64,000 bases of DNA from positions 220,944 to 284,943 of the forward strand of contig NZ_CAJHBL010000005.1 of NCBI RefSeq assembly GCF_904846625.1, given 5' to 3'. Position numbers and translations under genes: made by a program. This DNA is from Psychrobacter sp. JCM 18900. GTDB taxonomy: Bacteria; Pseudomonadota; Gammaproteobacteria; Pseudomonadales; Moraxellaceae. Under the pieces are notes generated by a model that had not been told where the DNA came from, did not search any database, and saw only the letters and a program-made list of their open reading frames with translations. Within the stretch, counting starts at the first letter, position 1; each line of letters opens with the position of its first letter. Below, one piece after another: positions 44,423-53,138 of this stretch.

Positions 44423-45031
44423 ATGACTCAGCGAACGCTATCTGACGGAGAAGCCTTGTTTCGTATACAAGAACCGTCTAATGAGCTGTACCAAGTAGTA
44501 TCGGGTAACATAAAATGTAATATATATAGCCATGATGGTACAGAGGTAGTCATCGGTACGCTATTGTCAGGAGAGACATTTGGTGAGCAAGGACTGATAG
44601 ATGAATTACCCAGAGCGACCAATACCTATTCAGTAGGTGATTCTGTTGTCAATGTATTGAGCAAGAGACATTTTTTTCGACTTAACAACAAGTACCCTGA
44701 GATAAACGCTCAGCTCCTAATCATGTTCTCTCACCGAATGCGGGTTGCCTTCGAGATCAATACTGACAATCTGACGCTTCCCTTACATCAAAGATTGTCA
44801 CGATGTATATATAGGATAGTGGTCAATCAAAGTTCAAAAATGGCACAAAGCAATGAGCTAGAAATTACTATTTCACACGCAGACTTAGCAAGGATGGTAG
44901 GAGCCTCTCGGCAGAGCGTTAGCAAAGAGCTTAAACAAATGGAAAGAGACAAGCTTATCTGTATTCAATATGGAAAAATCGTTATTAACAGTATGGATGC
45001 ACTCTCAAAAGCCTATCATGATGCTAATTAA
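44423..45031 (+). CDS. Crp/Fnr-family transcriptional regulator
   Basis: 202 residues from ATG 44423; conservation suggests the true start is upstream. The same frame is open from 44327 and encodes FYNWFEKLPTDIQEDIGSA just before the ATG, the helix that normally opens this family; only CTG 44351 (after GAGGGC) or ATT 44345 can start it. Cyclic-nucleotide-like barrel: ALFRIQEPSNELYQVVSGNIKC then GTLLSGETFGEQGLIDELPRATNTYSV. Helix-turn-helix: ITISHADLARMVGASRQSVSKELKQMERDKLI. No Cys set for an Fe-S cluster. Its stop codon overlaps that of the convergent DapA-family gene. Confidence 0.82.
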   Translation: MTQRTLSDGEALFRIQEPSNELYQVVSGNIKCNIYSHDGTEVVIGTLLSGETFGEQGLIDELPRATNTYSVGDSVVNVLSKRHFFRLNNKYPEINAQLLIMFSHRMRVAFEINTDNLTLPLHQRLSRCIYRIVVNQSSKMAQSNELEITISHADLARMVGASRQSVSKELKQMERDKLICIQYGKIVINSMDALSKAYHDAN

Positions 45032-46017
45032 ACAGTCGATTGAAGCGATGCTAAATCATCCATAATTAGCGCGATTTTTTCAGCTTCTGTATCAGACAGA
45101 CTAGGTAAAGGCGCTCTGACCGTTCTTTGAATAGGCAAGCCCTTAAATCTTAGAGCTTCTTTGATTTTAGCGTGAGAGCTGGTCACATTTTTTATCAGCT
45201 TCACGGGGCTAGCACTAAGTAGACTTAACGCCAGAAACTGGGTTTTTTCCGATAGAGTCAACGTATTCACAATCGGCAACATACGCTTTAATGGTGCTCT
45301 ATATTTTTTGAGATTTTTATCGCTGTTTTGAATAGCACAAAAATACTCATGTGCTTGCTGTGGCAGTACTGAGGCAATAGGACAAATCGCACCTACTGCG
45401 CCTAGCTTTATCAAAGGCTCTAATAACAAGCTAAGCCCGCTAAAATAGAGTGTATCTGGTACATCAGACAAGATACGTTTGGCCGTTGGAATATGTACAG
45501 AACTGTCTTTGATACCAATAATATTGTCGATTGAAAGAATGGCAATCAACTGATTTGACGTAAATGTCTTTTGAGTGATTTGCGGGAAATAGTAAAACAA
45601 AATAGGTTTTGCAGAGTGTTGCGCAATACATTCTAGTGTTTGTAGATAATCTTCAAAAGTGCTTTGGTAATAATCAGGAACCAATAGCAATATGTAGTCA
45701 ACGTAAGCGCTATATAAGGCTATTTTTTCTATCGCCTGCGTACTGCTATACGCGTGGACACCAGCAATAATCGCCTTGCTACCATCTAGATAATTAAAAG
45801 CTGCCTTAATAATGTCATATTGCTCACTGTCTGAAAAATAAGGCAACTCTCCACCGCTTCCAATCAAAGTAACGCCCGGTAAATCTGTTTGATTGTAATA
45901 CTCCAAACACGCTTTTAAACCGTCAAAATCAATGCTTTCATCTTCATGTAATGGCGTATGAACAACGGGATATACGCCATGTGTCATGGTCATGGTCTTA
46001 GTGGTCATGCAAGTCAT
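45028..46017 (-). CDS. Dihydrodipicolinate-synthase/N-acetylneuraminate-lyase family aldolase
   Basis: 329 residues. DapA family TIM barrel: GVYPVVHTPLHEDESIDFDGLKACLEYY, ligand loop LIGSGGELPYFSDSEQ (canonical GTTGE is replaced by GSGGE), YYFPQIT with the family Tyr, and the Schiff-base Lys in IIGIKDSS. A long C-terminal tail follows. Because GTTGE is altered it is more likely a dedicated keto-acid aldolase than lysine-pathway DapA. GGAG ribosome site; 24 bp after the lactate-dehydrogenase-like gene, same operon. Its stop overlaps the Crp/Fnr stop. Confidence 0.82.
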   Translation of the reverse strand: MTCMTTKTMTMTHGVYPVVHTPLHEDESIDFDGLKACLEYYNQTDLPGVTLIGSGGELPYFSDSEQYDIIKAAFNYLDGSKAIIAGVHAYSSTQAIEKIALYSAYVDYILLLVPDYYQSTFEDYLQTLECIAQHSAKPILFYYFPQITQKTFTSNQLIAILSIDNIIGIKDSSVHIPTAKRILSDVPDTLYFSGLSLLLEPLIKLGAVGAICPIASVLPQQAHEYFCAIQNSDKNLKKYRAPLKRMLPIVNTLTLSEKTQFLALSLLSASPVKLIKNVTSSHAKIKEALRFKGLPIQRTVRAPLPSLSDTEAEKIALIMDDLASLQSTV

Positions 46018-46041
46018 ATGGCTTCTCCAAATAGAGGGTAT

Positions 46042-47226
46042 TTAACTGAGCAGGTTATTAAGTGGTTGATTGAATCGCTCAATGACATCGCTATTGAGCT
46101 CTTCGATACGGCTTACCCCCATCAGTCCCATCGTCGCAGCTATCTCCTGCTGATAGAGAGCCAACAGCTTGTTCACGCCAGCCTCTCCTTGCGCTGCCAT
46201 CGCATATACCCAAGAGCGCCCTATTAAGACGCTGTCTGCCCCCAGCGCTATGGCCTTCACGACATCGACACCATTGTGTATGCCACCATCCAATAAAACT
46301 CTGGTGTGCTGCCCGACGCTATTCGCTATACTCGGCAACTTATCAATGGTAGACGAGACACCATCTAGCTGACGGCCGCCATGATTGGAGACAACAATGC
46401 CATCTGCACCTGCATCAACCGCTGCTTTGGCATCATCTGCATCCATGATACCTTTGATAATAATATTGCCACTCCAATTATTACGAAGCCATGCGATATC
46501 TTTCCATGTGGCACTTGGATCAAACTGACTCTCTACAAACGCTTTGTATCGATCAAGGTCGCTTGCACTCTCAACTTTGTGTTTCAGGTTGCCTAAACTA
46601 TGTGGTTTTCCTAAAATGCCAATATCGAGCAACCATCCTGGCCGCATGAATAACTGCGTTAGATAAGACATTTTTCCTTTTGTAGAGCCACCTAACATGC
46701 CATTTCGATAGTCTCTTAAACGCATACCAGGCAGTGCTAAATCGACCGTGAATACCAGCGTTTTACAACCTGATGCAGCAGCACGGTTTAACATATCTAG
46801 CACAAGTGCCCTATCACGCAGCATATACAGCTGAAACCAAAAAGGCTGATTGGTCGCACTTCGCACTTCTTCAGACGAACATATCGCCACAGTAGACAGG
46901 GTAAACGGTATGCCATTCTTTTCTGCTGCCCTCGCCGCTTGTACTTCTCCACGCCTTGCAAACAGTCCAGCCATGCCGACAGGTGCTAGTGCCAACGGCA
47001 TAGACAGAGACTCTCCAAAAAGAGTCGTTGAGGTATCGACAGCAGACACGTCTCGCATGACTCGCTGTCTTAGCGTATATCTTTTAAAGTCTGCTGTATT
47101 CGCCTGCAATGTTTGCTCAGCATTTGCACCGCCCTCTATGTAGTCGAACAAAAAATTGGGCAAGCGTTGTTTGGCCTGTTTTTTATAGTCATTGGTCGTA
47201 ACAGCCACGACATCATATTTACTCAT
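46042..47226 (-). CDS. FMN-dependent alpha-hydroxy-acid dehydrogenase (LldD-like)
   Basis: 394 residues, LldD size. FMN and active-site blocks: FLFDYIEGGANAEQTLQAN, PLALAPVGMAGLFARRGEVQAARAAE, FQLYMLRDRALV, the catalytic His/Arg loop GIVVSNHGGRQLDGVSS (His of SNHGGRQLD) and VLLDGGIHNGVDVVKAIALGADSVLIGRSW. It oxidises L-2-hydroxy acids (lactate, or mandelate-like substrates) to keto acids with electrons to the respiratory chain. It and the DapA-family aldolase would convert hydroxy acids to keto acids and then act on them. GGAG ribosome site. Confidence 0.9.
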   Translation of the reverse strand: MSKYDVVAVTTNDYKKQAKQRLPNFLFDYIEGGANAEQTLQANTADFKRYTLRQRVMRDVSAVDTSTTLFGESLSMPLALAPVGMAGLFARRGEVQAARAAEKNGIPFTLSTVAICSSEEVRSATNQPFWFQLYMLRDRALVLDMLNRAAASGCKTLVFTVDLALPGMRLRDYRNGMLGGSTKGKMSYLTQLFMRPGWLLDIGILGKPHSLGNLKHKVESASDLDRYKAFVESQFDPSATWKDIAWLRNNWSGNIIIKGIMDADDAKAAVDAGADGIVVSNHGGRQLDGVSSTIDKLPSIANSVGQHTRVLLDGGIHNGVDVVKAIALGADSVLIGRSWVYAMAAQGEAGVNKLLALYQQEIAATMGLMGVSRIEELNSDVIERFNQPLNNLLS

Positions 47227-47247
47227 TGTTTTTCTCCAAAGCTACCT

Positions 47248-47295
47248 CTAAGGTCAGCCACCTTTAAAGTCAGCCATATTCAAAATCAGCCACGT
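47248..47295. repeat. Degenerate 16-bp tandem repeat, three units
   Basis: Units begin at 47248, 47264 and 47280, each containing a GTCAGCCA or ATCAGCCA core. It sits just upstream of the lactate-dehydrogenase-like gene's start. Confidence 0.65.
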
Positions 47296-47347
47296 AGTGA
47301 GCATTGCAGATTCAAATAATGAACCGCAATGCCAAGTATTTGCGCTG

Positions 47348-48532
47348 TTATTTTTTATCTTTGAGAAATTCAATCATGATGTCATTCACTGCTTTTGGCT
47401 GCTCTTGTTGCACCCAGTGCCCTGCGCCTTTTACAAAATGAATCTCTAGCTGCGCGATACTCGCCTTCATTGCTTCAAAGTTGCCATAGCTTTGATACGG
47501 CCCCCAGTCTTTTTCGCCTGCTATAAATACCACGGGCACATCAATAGATTTACCGCTGAAGGTTTTTATCGCATGGAAATATTTTGGATTGGTGGCACAG
47601 CGATAAGAATTCATAGTGCCTTGGAATTGCGTGCGAGTGAACTCATCAGAGAAGACCTTTAGCTCGTTATCGGGTAACCATTCACAGGCATCTATTTGCG
47701 CTTGGGTTGGCATAAACTCCATGACTTGCTCAGGCATGCTTTTGTCCAGATCCATCACATAGTATTTTGGAATTTTAGAAAACTCCTCAAGCGTTTTGGC
47801 TTGTAGGCTGTGCGGGTTGTTCTCCTGCCAGTCACCGCTTTTGGCATGATTGTATGCCCGCATAAAATCATGAATTCCCTGAGGTGCATTCATAATCTCA
47901 TCATTAGCATGCGATGAGGCAAAGTACATTTGATAATGTTTGCGGGGTGGTACTAAAGAGCCGAGTTGCTCTTCCATACTTTTGGTCAAGGTTGGATCGT
48001 AGTTTGTAGTATCTTTTGGTAGATTGGCTGAATTAAATGGAAATTGCGGCGTGCCTGGCCAAGGTGTACTCATGATGATTAAAGACTTAAAAATATCAGG
48101 ACGGATAAAACTACATAGTGCTGCCGCAGGAGAACCAAAATCATGTCCTGCAACGGCTGCAACTGTTTTATAGCCTAATGCATATACCAGTCCAATCATG
48201 TCTTGTACGTTGTTGTATAAACTAAACTGGTCAAGATTACAGTCGAAACCTGTCTCCCACCCTGTTGTTCTGCCACTACCGCGTAAGTCAGGGGCAATCA
48301 CATGAAACCCTTGGTCAGCCAAAGGCACCAGCTGCTTGCGCCAGCTATAGGCCAGCTCTGGATGACCATGCAAAAGCAGCACGACTGGTCGGCTTCCTTT
48401 CTCAGACTCCGTTTCTTCAAACCCTGCTTCTAAAATATGAACATTTAGACCGTTATTGTTATCAACAAAACGTGATCTGATTTTTGGATCAAGCGTATCG
48501 GTACCATAAGCATTTTGATTACTATTCATCAT
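47348..48532 (-). CDS. Epoxide-hydrolase-like alpha/beta hydrolase
   Basis: 394 residues. Oxyanion motif LLLHGHPELAYSWRKQLVPLA (HGxP form), the nucleophile elbow AAVAGHDFGSPAA with Asp as nucleophile, PDLRGSGRT, and the C-terminal catalytic His in VKGAGHWVQQEQP, with GEKDWGPY carrying the acid. Asp nucleophile places it with epoxide hydrolases or haloalkane/fluoroacetate dehalogenases; the DRLG-type TAT-less cytosolic form is longer than usual by a ~70-residue lid. AGGGATGA ribosome site. An 18-bp palindrome lies upstream (48628-48645). Confidence 0.85.
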   Translation of the reverse strand: MMNSNQNAYGTDTLDPKIRSRFVDNNNGLNVHILEAGFEETESEKGSRPVVLLLHGHPELAYSWRKQLVPLADQGFHVIAPDLRGSGRTTGWETGFDCNLDQFSLYNNVQDMIGLVYALGYKTVAAVAGHDFGSPAAALCSFIRPDIFKSLIIMSTPWPGTPQFPFNSANLPKDTTNYDPTLTKSMEEQLGSLVPPRKHYQMYFASSHANDEIMNAPQGIHDFMRAYNHAKSGDWQENNPHSLQAKTLEEFSKIPKYYVMDLDKSMPEQVMEFMPTQAQIDACEWLPDNELKVFSDEFTRTQFQGTMNSYRCATNPKYFHAIKTFSGKSIDVPVVFIAGEKDWGPYQSYGNFEAMKASIAQLEIHFVKGAGHWVQQEQPKAVNDIMIEFLKDKK

Positions 48533-48892
48533 TCATCCCTGATTAATTTATTTAGTGATAAGTTAAGGTTTATCATTGACGACATCCCTTGCCTGTAGAC
48601 TATAATTTCATAACAGCGCTTAGAAGTTTGTCGTGCACACGACAATTCCCCAATAAATGAGAGATAAATACACTTAAATACTTATAGTAGAAGTATGCAT
48701 TGGCCTTTAATCTATATTCAATAAACCGATTTCAGCTTGCCGGAATATTGGTATTCTGTAAAAATACGGAGGTTCTGTAGAAATAAAATAGGGAAATACG
48801 AAATGACATTCTGGAAGTCAGTAATCTATTTTTAGACTCGCTAAAGGAACAAACCACCGCTACCTCTAACAAAACGGACAAGTAATATAATC
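48533..48892. promoter_or_regulatory. Divergent region between the epoxide-hydrolase-like gene and ampC
   Basis: Rightward TTGACG (48576-48581) and TATAAT (48601-48606), 19 bp apart, form a plausible sigma-70 promoter. Directly after it, TTGTCGTG-CA-CACGACAA (48628-48645) is a perfect 8-bp-arm palindrome, like a TetR/GntR operator. The ampC transcript would then have a leader of about 280 nt. Confidence 0.5.
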
Positions 48893-50068
48893 ATGAAAAA
48901 ATCAGTGCAAACACTTTTTAGCCGAGTTGGTCTGACTGCTGTCGTTGCCGCCTTATTGATATCTGTACAAGTACAAGCAGCAGACAGCGATAATCATCTA
49001 AAAAGTACAGTAGATGCACAAGCCAAGTCGCTAATGAAAGCACATGATATTCCAGGTATGGCGTTTGGTATTATTGTCGATGGAAAGTCGTCTTTTTATA
49101 ACTACGGTTTGGCTGACAAACAATCTGGCAAGGCTGTTTCAGAAAACACTATCTTTGAGTTGGGCTCTATCAGTAAGACCTTTGCCGCGACTTTGGCCAG
49201 TTACTCAGAGCTCAATGGCACACTCGACTTGGAGGATACCGCTGATAAATACATTCCTTATCTACAAGACAGCGCCATTGGTAACACCAAGCTTATCAAC
49301 CTAGCCACCTATTCGGCAGGTGGTCTACCACTTCAAGTACCTAACGATATCAAAAACAATAAGGAATTGTTCCGCTACTATAAGTCGTGGCAACCTGCCT
49401 TCCCTATCAACTCAAAACGTCTATACTCTAACGCCAGTATAGGACTGTTCGGCCATATATCAGCCTTTAGTATGGGCGCGGATTACACACAGGTGATGGA
49501 AGATAAAATACTGCCCTTACTCAATATGCCTAGTACCTTTGTCAATGTTCCTAACGACAAAATGGACGATTATGCGTTTGGTTATAACGCTGCTGGAGAG
49601 CCGATAAGAGTTAACCCTGGGATTTTGGACGCCGAAGCTTATGGTATTAAATCAACCAGCGCGGATATGACCTATTATATGGCGGCTAATATGAGGTTAA
49701 TCCCTTTGGATAAAGAGATTCAACAGTCATTGCAAAACACTAGAAAGGGATACTATCAAGCGAGCACTTTTACACAGGGATTGGCGTGGGAGATGTATCC
49801 ATTCCCCACTCAGCTAGACACACTGCTTGAAGGTAATTCAACGGATGTGGTGCTCAAACCACAGCCCATTACAGCAAACAATCAGCCGACACCTGTTTTA
49901 AACGATGTATGGGTGAACAAGACAGGCGCTACCAATGGTTTCGGTGGATATATCACTTATATTCCCGCAAAAAAATCTGGTATTGTCATTTTGGCAAATA
50001 AGAACTACCCCAACGCAGAGAGGGTCAAAGCGGCTTACACTATCCTGCAAAGTGCGATGGCTAATTGA
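48893..50068 (+). CDS. ampC: Class C beta-lactamase (AmpC-type)
   Basis: 391 residues. Signal peptide ending VQA-A at about 30. Catalytic motifs: S92-I-S-K95 (ELGSISKTF), Y178-S-N180 (KRLYSNASIG) and K343-T-G345 (NKTGATNGFGGY). This is the class C layout with correct spacing, secreted to the periplasm. The Omega loop region (about 230-255) has DAEAYGIKSTSADM, the usual family wording. No ampR gene is adjacent; the palindrome at 48628 may regulate it. Hydrolysis spectrum cannot be read from sequence. Confidence 0.93.
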   Translation: MKKSVQTLFSRVGLTAVVAALLISVQVQAADSDNHLKSTVDAQAKSLMKAHDIPGMAFGIIVDGKSSFYNYGLADKQSGKAVSENTIFELGSISKTFAATLASYSELNGTLDLEDTADKYIPYLQDSAIGNTKLINLATYSAGGLPLQVPNDIKNNKELFRYYKSWQPAFPINSKRLYSNASIGLFGHISAFSMGADYTQVMEDKILPLLNMPSTFVNVPNDKMDDYAFGYNAAGEPIRVNPGILDAEAYGIKSTSADMTYYMAANMRLIPLDKEIQQSLQNTRKGYYQASTFTQGLAWEMYPFPTQLDTLLEGNSTDVVLKPQPITANNQPTPVLNDVWVNKTGATNGFGGYITYIPAKKSGIVILANKNYPNAERVKAAYTILQSAMAN

Positions 50069-50138
50069 AGTAGAAGAAAATAGAACGTTGCTGTGTCTCT
50101 AGTGACATTCACCTTTTTTAAACCAATATAATGAATGT

Positions 50139-50175
50139 AAAAAAGTCCTTTATATCAGTATAAAGGACTTTTTTT
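50139..50175. terminator. Bidirectional terminator between ampC and the acetamidase/formamidase gene
   Basis: AAAAAAGTCCTTTATA (50139-50154) pairs with TATAAAGGACTTTTTT around a 4-nt loop, followed by extra T. It serves the two convergent genes. Confidence 0.85.
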
Positions 50176-50200
50176 CTGAAGTTGAGATCGTTAATTTGTA

Positions 50201-51418
50201 CTATTTTTCAAACTCTTTGAAATCTGCTTTACGAATTTTGGCGTGAATACCTTTGGTCTTATCCACGACTTGCGATACTTCAAAATCTGTCGCTGCACTT
50301 AGGTAAGCATAAGCGATTGCCTCATCAATGCCATACTCTTGATTTAAGAAACGAATCGCTTCACGAGTAGACTTCTTCATCGCCTCATCCAAATCTTCAT
50401 CTAGCCCTGGCGTGATCCAAAATTCAGCATTCTCTGCCAACGGTTGCACAATCTCTTTACCCGGAATCTTATCCTTACCTGCTTTTAGCAATGTAAATTT
50501 AAAAGTGGCGCGAGCAGACGCTTCAAGGGCAGTCAATGCAACCTCGCCATCGCCTTGGGCAAAGTGACTGTCACCTGTATAAAACAGTGCACCTGCCACT
50601 TGTACCGGATAATAAACCGTTGCCCCTGCACCCAATTCGTTGATATCAATATTGCCGCCATACATCGCAGGTGGAACTGAATGTACTCGCTCTGAGGTGT
50701 TTGCTGCGACACCCATTAGACCCATAAATGGACTAAGTGGAAAACGTATAGACTTACCAGAATCTGTTTTTAGAATACCTTCGTATTCACCTTTGGCATT
50801 TTTTTCGATAGGCGTAAATACGGAGACATTGCCGTAGCGCTCAGGGTGAGCGGCAGACGCGTTGTCTTGTTTTGCTTTTTTGGGAAACTCGCCTGCCAAT
50901 GCGCCTTTGCCATGGCGGTTAGAGATGACACCATACGGCACGCGCGGCTCAACGTTGATGACTTCTACTTTTAGGATGTCGCCTGGTTGCGCCCCTTTGA
51001 TTTCGATAGGGCCTGTCACGATATGTGGACCATCTTTATCAAAGTCATGTTTTAATTTTGATTTTGTTATTGTTTTTGCTTCATCTAAAATAAAGTCGTC
51101 TTTGACCCCTTTTGACTTAAAGTATTTTGCTGCATCACGGCCCTGATCTTCGAGCAGACCTTCGTGTGAGACGGTATCAAAAGTCACCACACTACCAGAG
51201 GTAACAGACATAACGGGGCTGGCGTCTCTGTTGGGCAAATATCCCCATGTTATGGTGTCTAAAGTAGAAGGTACATAGTAATTGCCTTTGTATTCACCAC
51301 TACTCAACTGAGTAGGTTTATCTGCTATTTGCTTAAGAACCGTAAAGTCTTCTGCTTGGGATACTGATATACCAAACGCGCTTAGAATAAACAGTGAAAG
51401 AATGGTTTTTTTGAACAT
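50201..51418 (-). CDS. Exported acetamidase/formamidase-family hydrolase
   Basis: 405 residues. Signal peptide MFKKTILSLFILSAFGISVSQA cleaved before EDFT, so the enzyme is periplasmic. FmdA/AmdA family body: GPIEIKGAQPGDILKVEVINVEPR, PPAMYGGNIDINELGAGATVYYPVQVAGALFYTGDSHFAQGDGEVALTALE with the conserved GDSHFAQGDGE metal-site motif, and DFEVSQVVDKTKGIHAKI at the end. Known members are usually cytosolic formamidases; an exported form is uncommon. AGAGGG ribosome site; single gene. Substrate might be an external amide or formamide. Confidence 0.85.
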   Translation of the reverse strand: MFKKTILSLFILSAFGISVSQAEDFTVLKQIADKPTQLSSGEYKGNYYVPSTLDTITWGYLPNRDASPVMSVTSGSVVTFDTVSHEGLLEDQGRDAAKYFKSKGVKDDFILDEAKTITKSKLKHDFDKDGPHIVTGPIEIKGAQPGDILKVEVINVEPRVPYGVISNRHGKGALAGEFPKKAKQDNASAAHPERYGNVSVFTPIEKNAKGEYEGILKTDSGKSIRFPLSPFMGLMGVAANTSERVHSVPPAMYGGNIDINELGAGATVYYPVQVAGALFYTGDSHFAQGDGEVALTALEASARATFKFTLLKAGKDKIPGKEIVQPLAENAEFWITPGLDEDLDEAMKKSTREAIRFLNQEYGIDEAIAYAYLSAATDFEVSQVVDKTKGIHAKIRKADFKEFEK

Positions 51419-51612
51419 AGAACATACCCTCTTTAGTTAAAACATGACAATATTGTCATACCTGTATAAGGGCAAGTTCTATGCCATGGGCAAAACGGTG
51501 TTTTCTACTAAAGTTAGGGATAAAAGCACTATATTGATACAATTGTTTGCTTTATCGTGGTGCCTCAGCATAAAAAGAGCATTGTTTTAGAGCATAGATA
51601 TTGCATGCAGAG

Positions 51613-51672
51613 GTATTAAATTAAAAGGTATTGAATTAAAAAATATTAAATGAAAAGATAATGAATAGAAAA
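51613..51672. repeat. Degenerate 15-bp tandem repeat, four units
   Basis: Units begin at 51613, 51628, 51643 and 51658 with GTATTAAATTAAAAG-like sequence; the last drifts to ATAATGAATAGAAAA. It is just downstream of the MFS gene stop (51692). Confidence 0.65.
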
Positions 51673-51691
51673 CTGCATTATCAATCTTATT

Positions 51692-52873
51692 TTAAGACAC
51701 GCTATGCAAATTGGCGTTCGAACGACATCCAATTCTCAATATAGGTTGACTGGCAAATAAGACAATCACACCAACTAAGGAAAACACACCAAAGGCGTAG
51801 AACGCAGTAGCAGCACCATACCGATCCACAATCAAACCAGTAAAGATGACGGGGACACTAAACCCTATATATGCCATCAGAAAATAGCCTGCACTCGCAC
51901 GTGCCTGCTCATTTCCAGCAGATTTTGCGACTCCTAACATACCGCCCAAATAGACAAAGCCATAGCAACTCGTACTGGCCAAAAATGCCGCCAAAAGAAT
52001 CACTGGTAGGTTGGCATTCAACGTTCCCCAAGCCAATAAAGCATAAGCTGGTAGTAAGATCAGAAGACCAAGCTTGCTTGAAACTTGAGGGTCAAGCTTT
52101 CGGGCGATTGGCTGAACGATCAATCCACAACTGATGGCTAACATAGAGGATATCCCTGCATATTTAGCGAGTCCATGCGTGGCGAGTACTGAGGGAATAA
52201 CTGACAATACCAATCCTGTCGTCGCCCAACAAATCAAAATACCGCTGCCATACCAGATGACCTCACGGTTAAAATAAGGTAGCCGTAGCATAGAGGTGGG
52301 CAAATTAGTGCGTTTAGGTGCCGTCTCTGGTAATTGATATAACAAAAACATAGCGAGCAGCCCGCTCGCTAGCAGTAAGAAAAAACTGGCTGGCTGATCG
52401 GTTTCATAAAACATCAAAGAAACCGTCGTCAATACAGGGCCAAGACCAAAACCTATCGTTGTACTGGCTGTCACCCACGCTGTCGCACGCATCGTATCTG
52501 ATGAGCCAAGCAGCTCAATCATATAGGCAGTCGCCGTAGCAGCCATTAGAGCCGTTCCCACACCAAGTATGAATCGTGCTACTGCTAACGCTCGCGTGTA
52601 CGGATAAAATAACATAAGAGCCGTCGCTGCTACCGATAGTGCCAAAGAGATTAAAATCACCTTGCGCCGTCCGATACGATCAGACAATCCACCAAAAGCT
52701 AACAATACAGGTATGACGCCTAATACATAAAAGGAAAACGCTATCGTAGTTGCTAGTACGCCATAGCCATCATTGTGTGCGTAAACGGCATAAAGCGGCC
52801 CTTGGATATTGACGCTTGTCGTTATCACGCATAAGGCAAAGGCCAAATATTTATTATATTTTTTCGTGGTCAT
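51692..52873 (-). CDS. MFS-family transporter (sugar/drug efflux type)
   Basis: 393 residues from ATG 52873; a longer frame to 52942 adds an unlikely Cys-rich N-terminus. Twelve membrane segments with the MFS motif A in GLSDRIGRRKVILISLALSVAA (about 60-80) and motif B/C regions ALMAATATAYMIELLG and GFGLGPVLTTVSLMF. Its layout fits Ydh/Bcr-like efflux carriers. The divergent MocR-type regulator suggests it exports an amino-acid or vitamin B6-related compound. Confidence 0.84.
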   Translation of the reverse strand: MTTKKYNKYLAFALCVITTSVNIQGPLYAVYAHNDGYGVLATTIAFSFYVLGVIPVLLAFGGLSDRIGRRKVILISLALSVAATALMLFYPYTRALAVARFILGVGTALMAATATAYMIELLGSSDTMRATAWVTASTTIGFGLGPVLTTVSLMFYETDQPASFFLLLASGLLAMFLLYQLPETAPKRTNLPTSMLRLPYFNREVIWYGSGILICWATTGLVLSVIPSVLATHGLAKYAGISSMLAISCGLIVQPIARKLDPQVSSKLGLLILLPAYALLAWGTLNANLPVILLAAFLASTSCYGFVYLGGMLGVAKSAGNEQARASAGYFLMAYIGFSVPVIFTGLIVDRYGAATAFYAFGVFSLVGVIVLFASQPILRIGCRSNANLHSVS

Positions 52874-53138
52874 ATATCGCTGCTTTTTGAAGAATAATCG
52901 TTGAATTGACTGAGGTAAGTGCGTTTCACAATAGAAACACATCTACCTCTACATCGTTTACGTTCAATAATTAAAACAAAAGCACAGTAGGTTATCTATA
53001 TACAATACAGTACAATTAGACAGAACTGTTTGGTCTATAAAACCCATACAGTTCGGATATCCTATCCATATATCGTCATAGCTATAACCTTAAGATAAAG
53101 CCTTCACAAAATTCGCCCTACCAAAAACTGTAAAAAAT

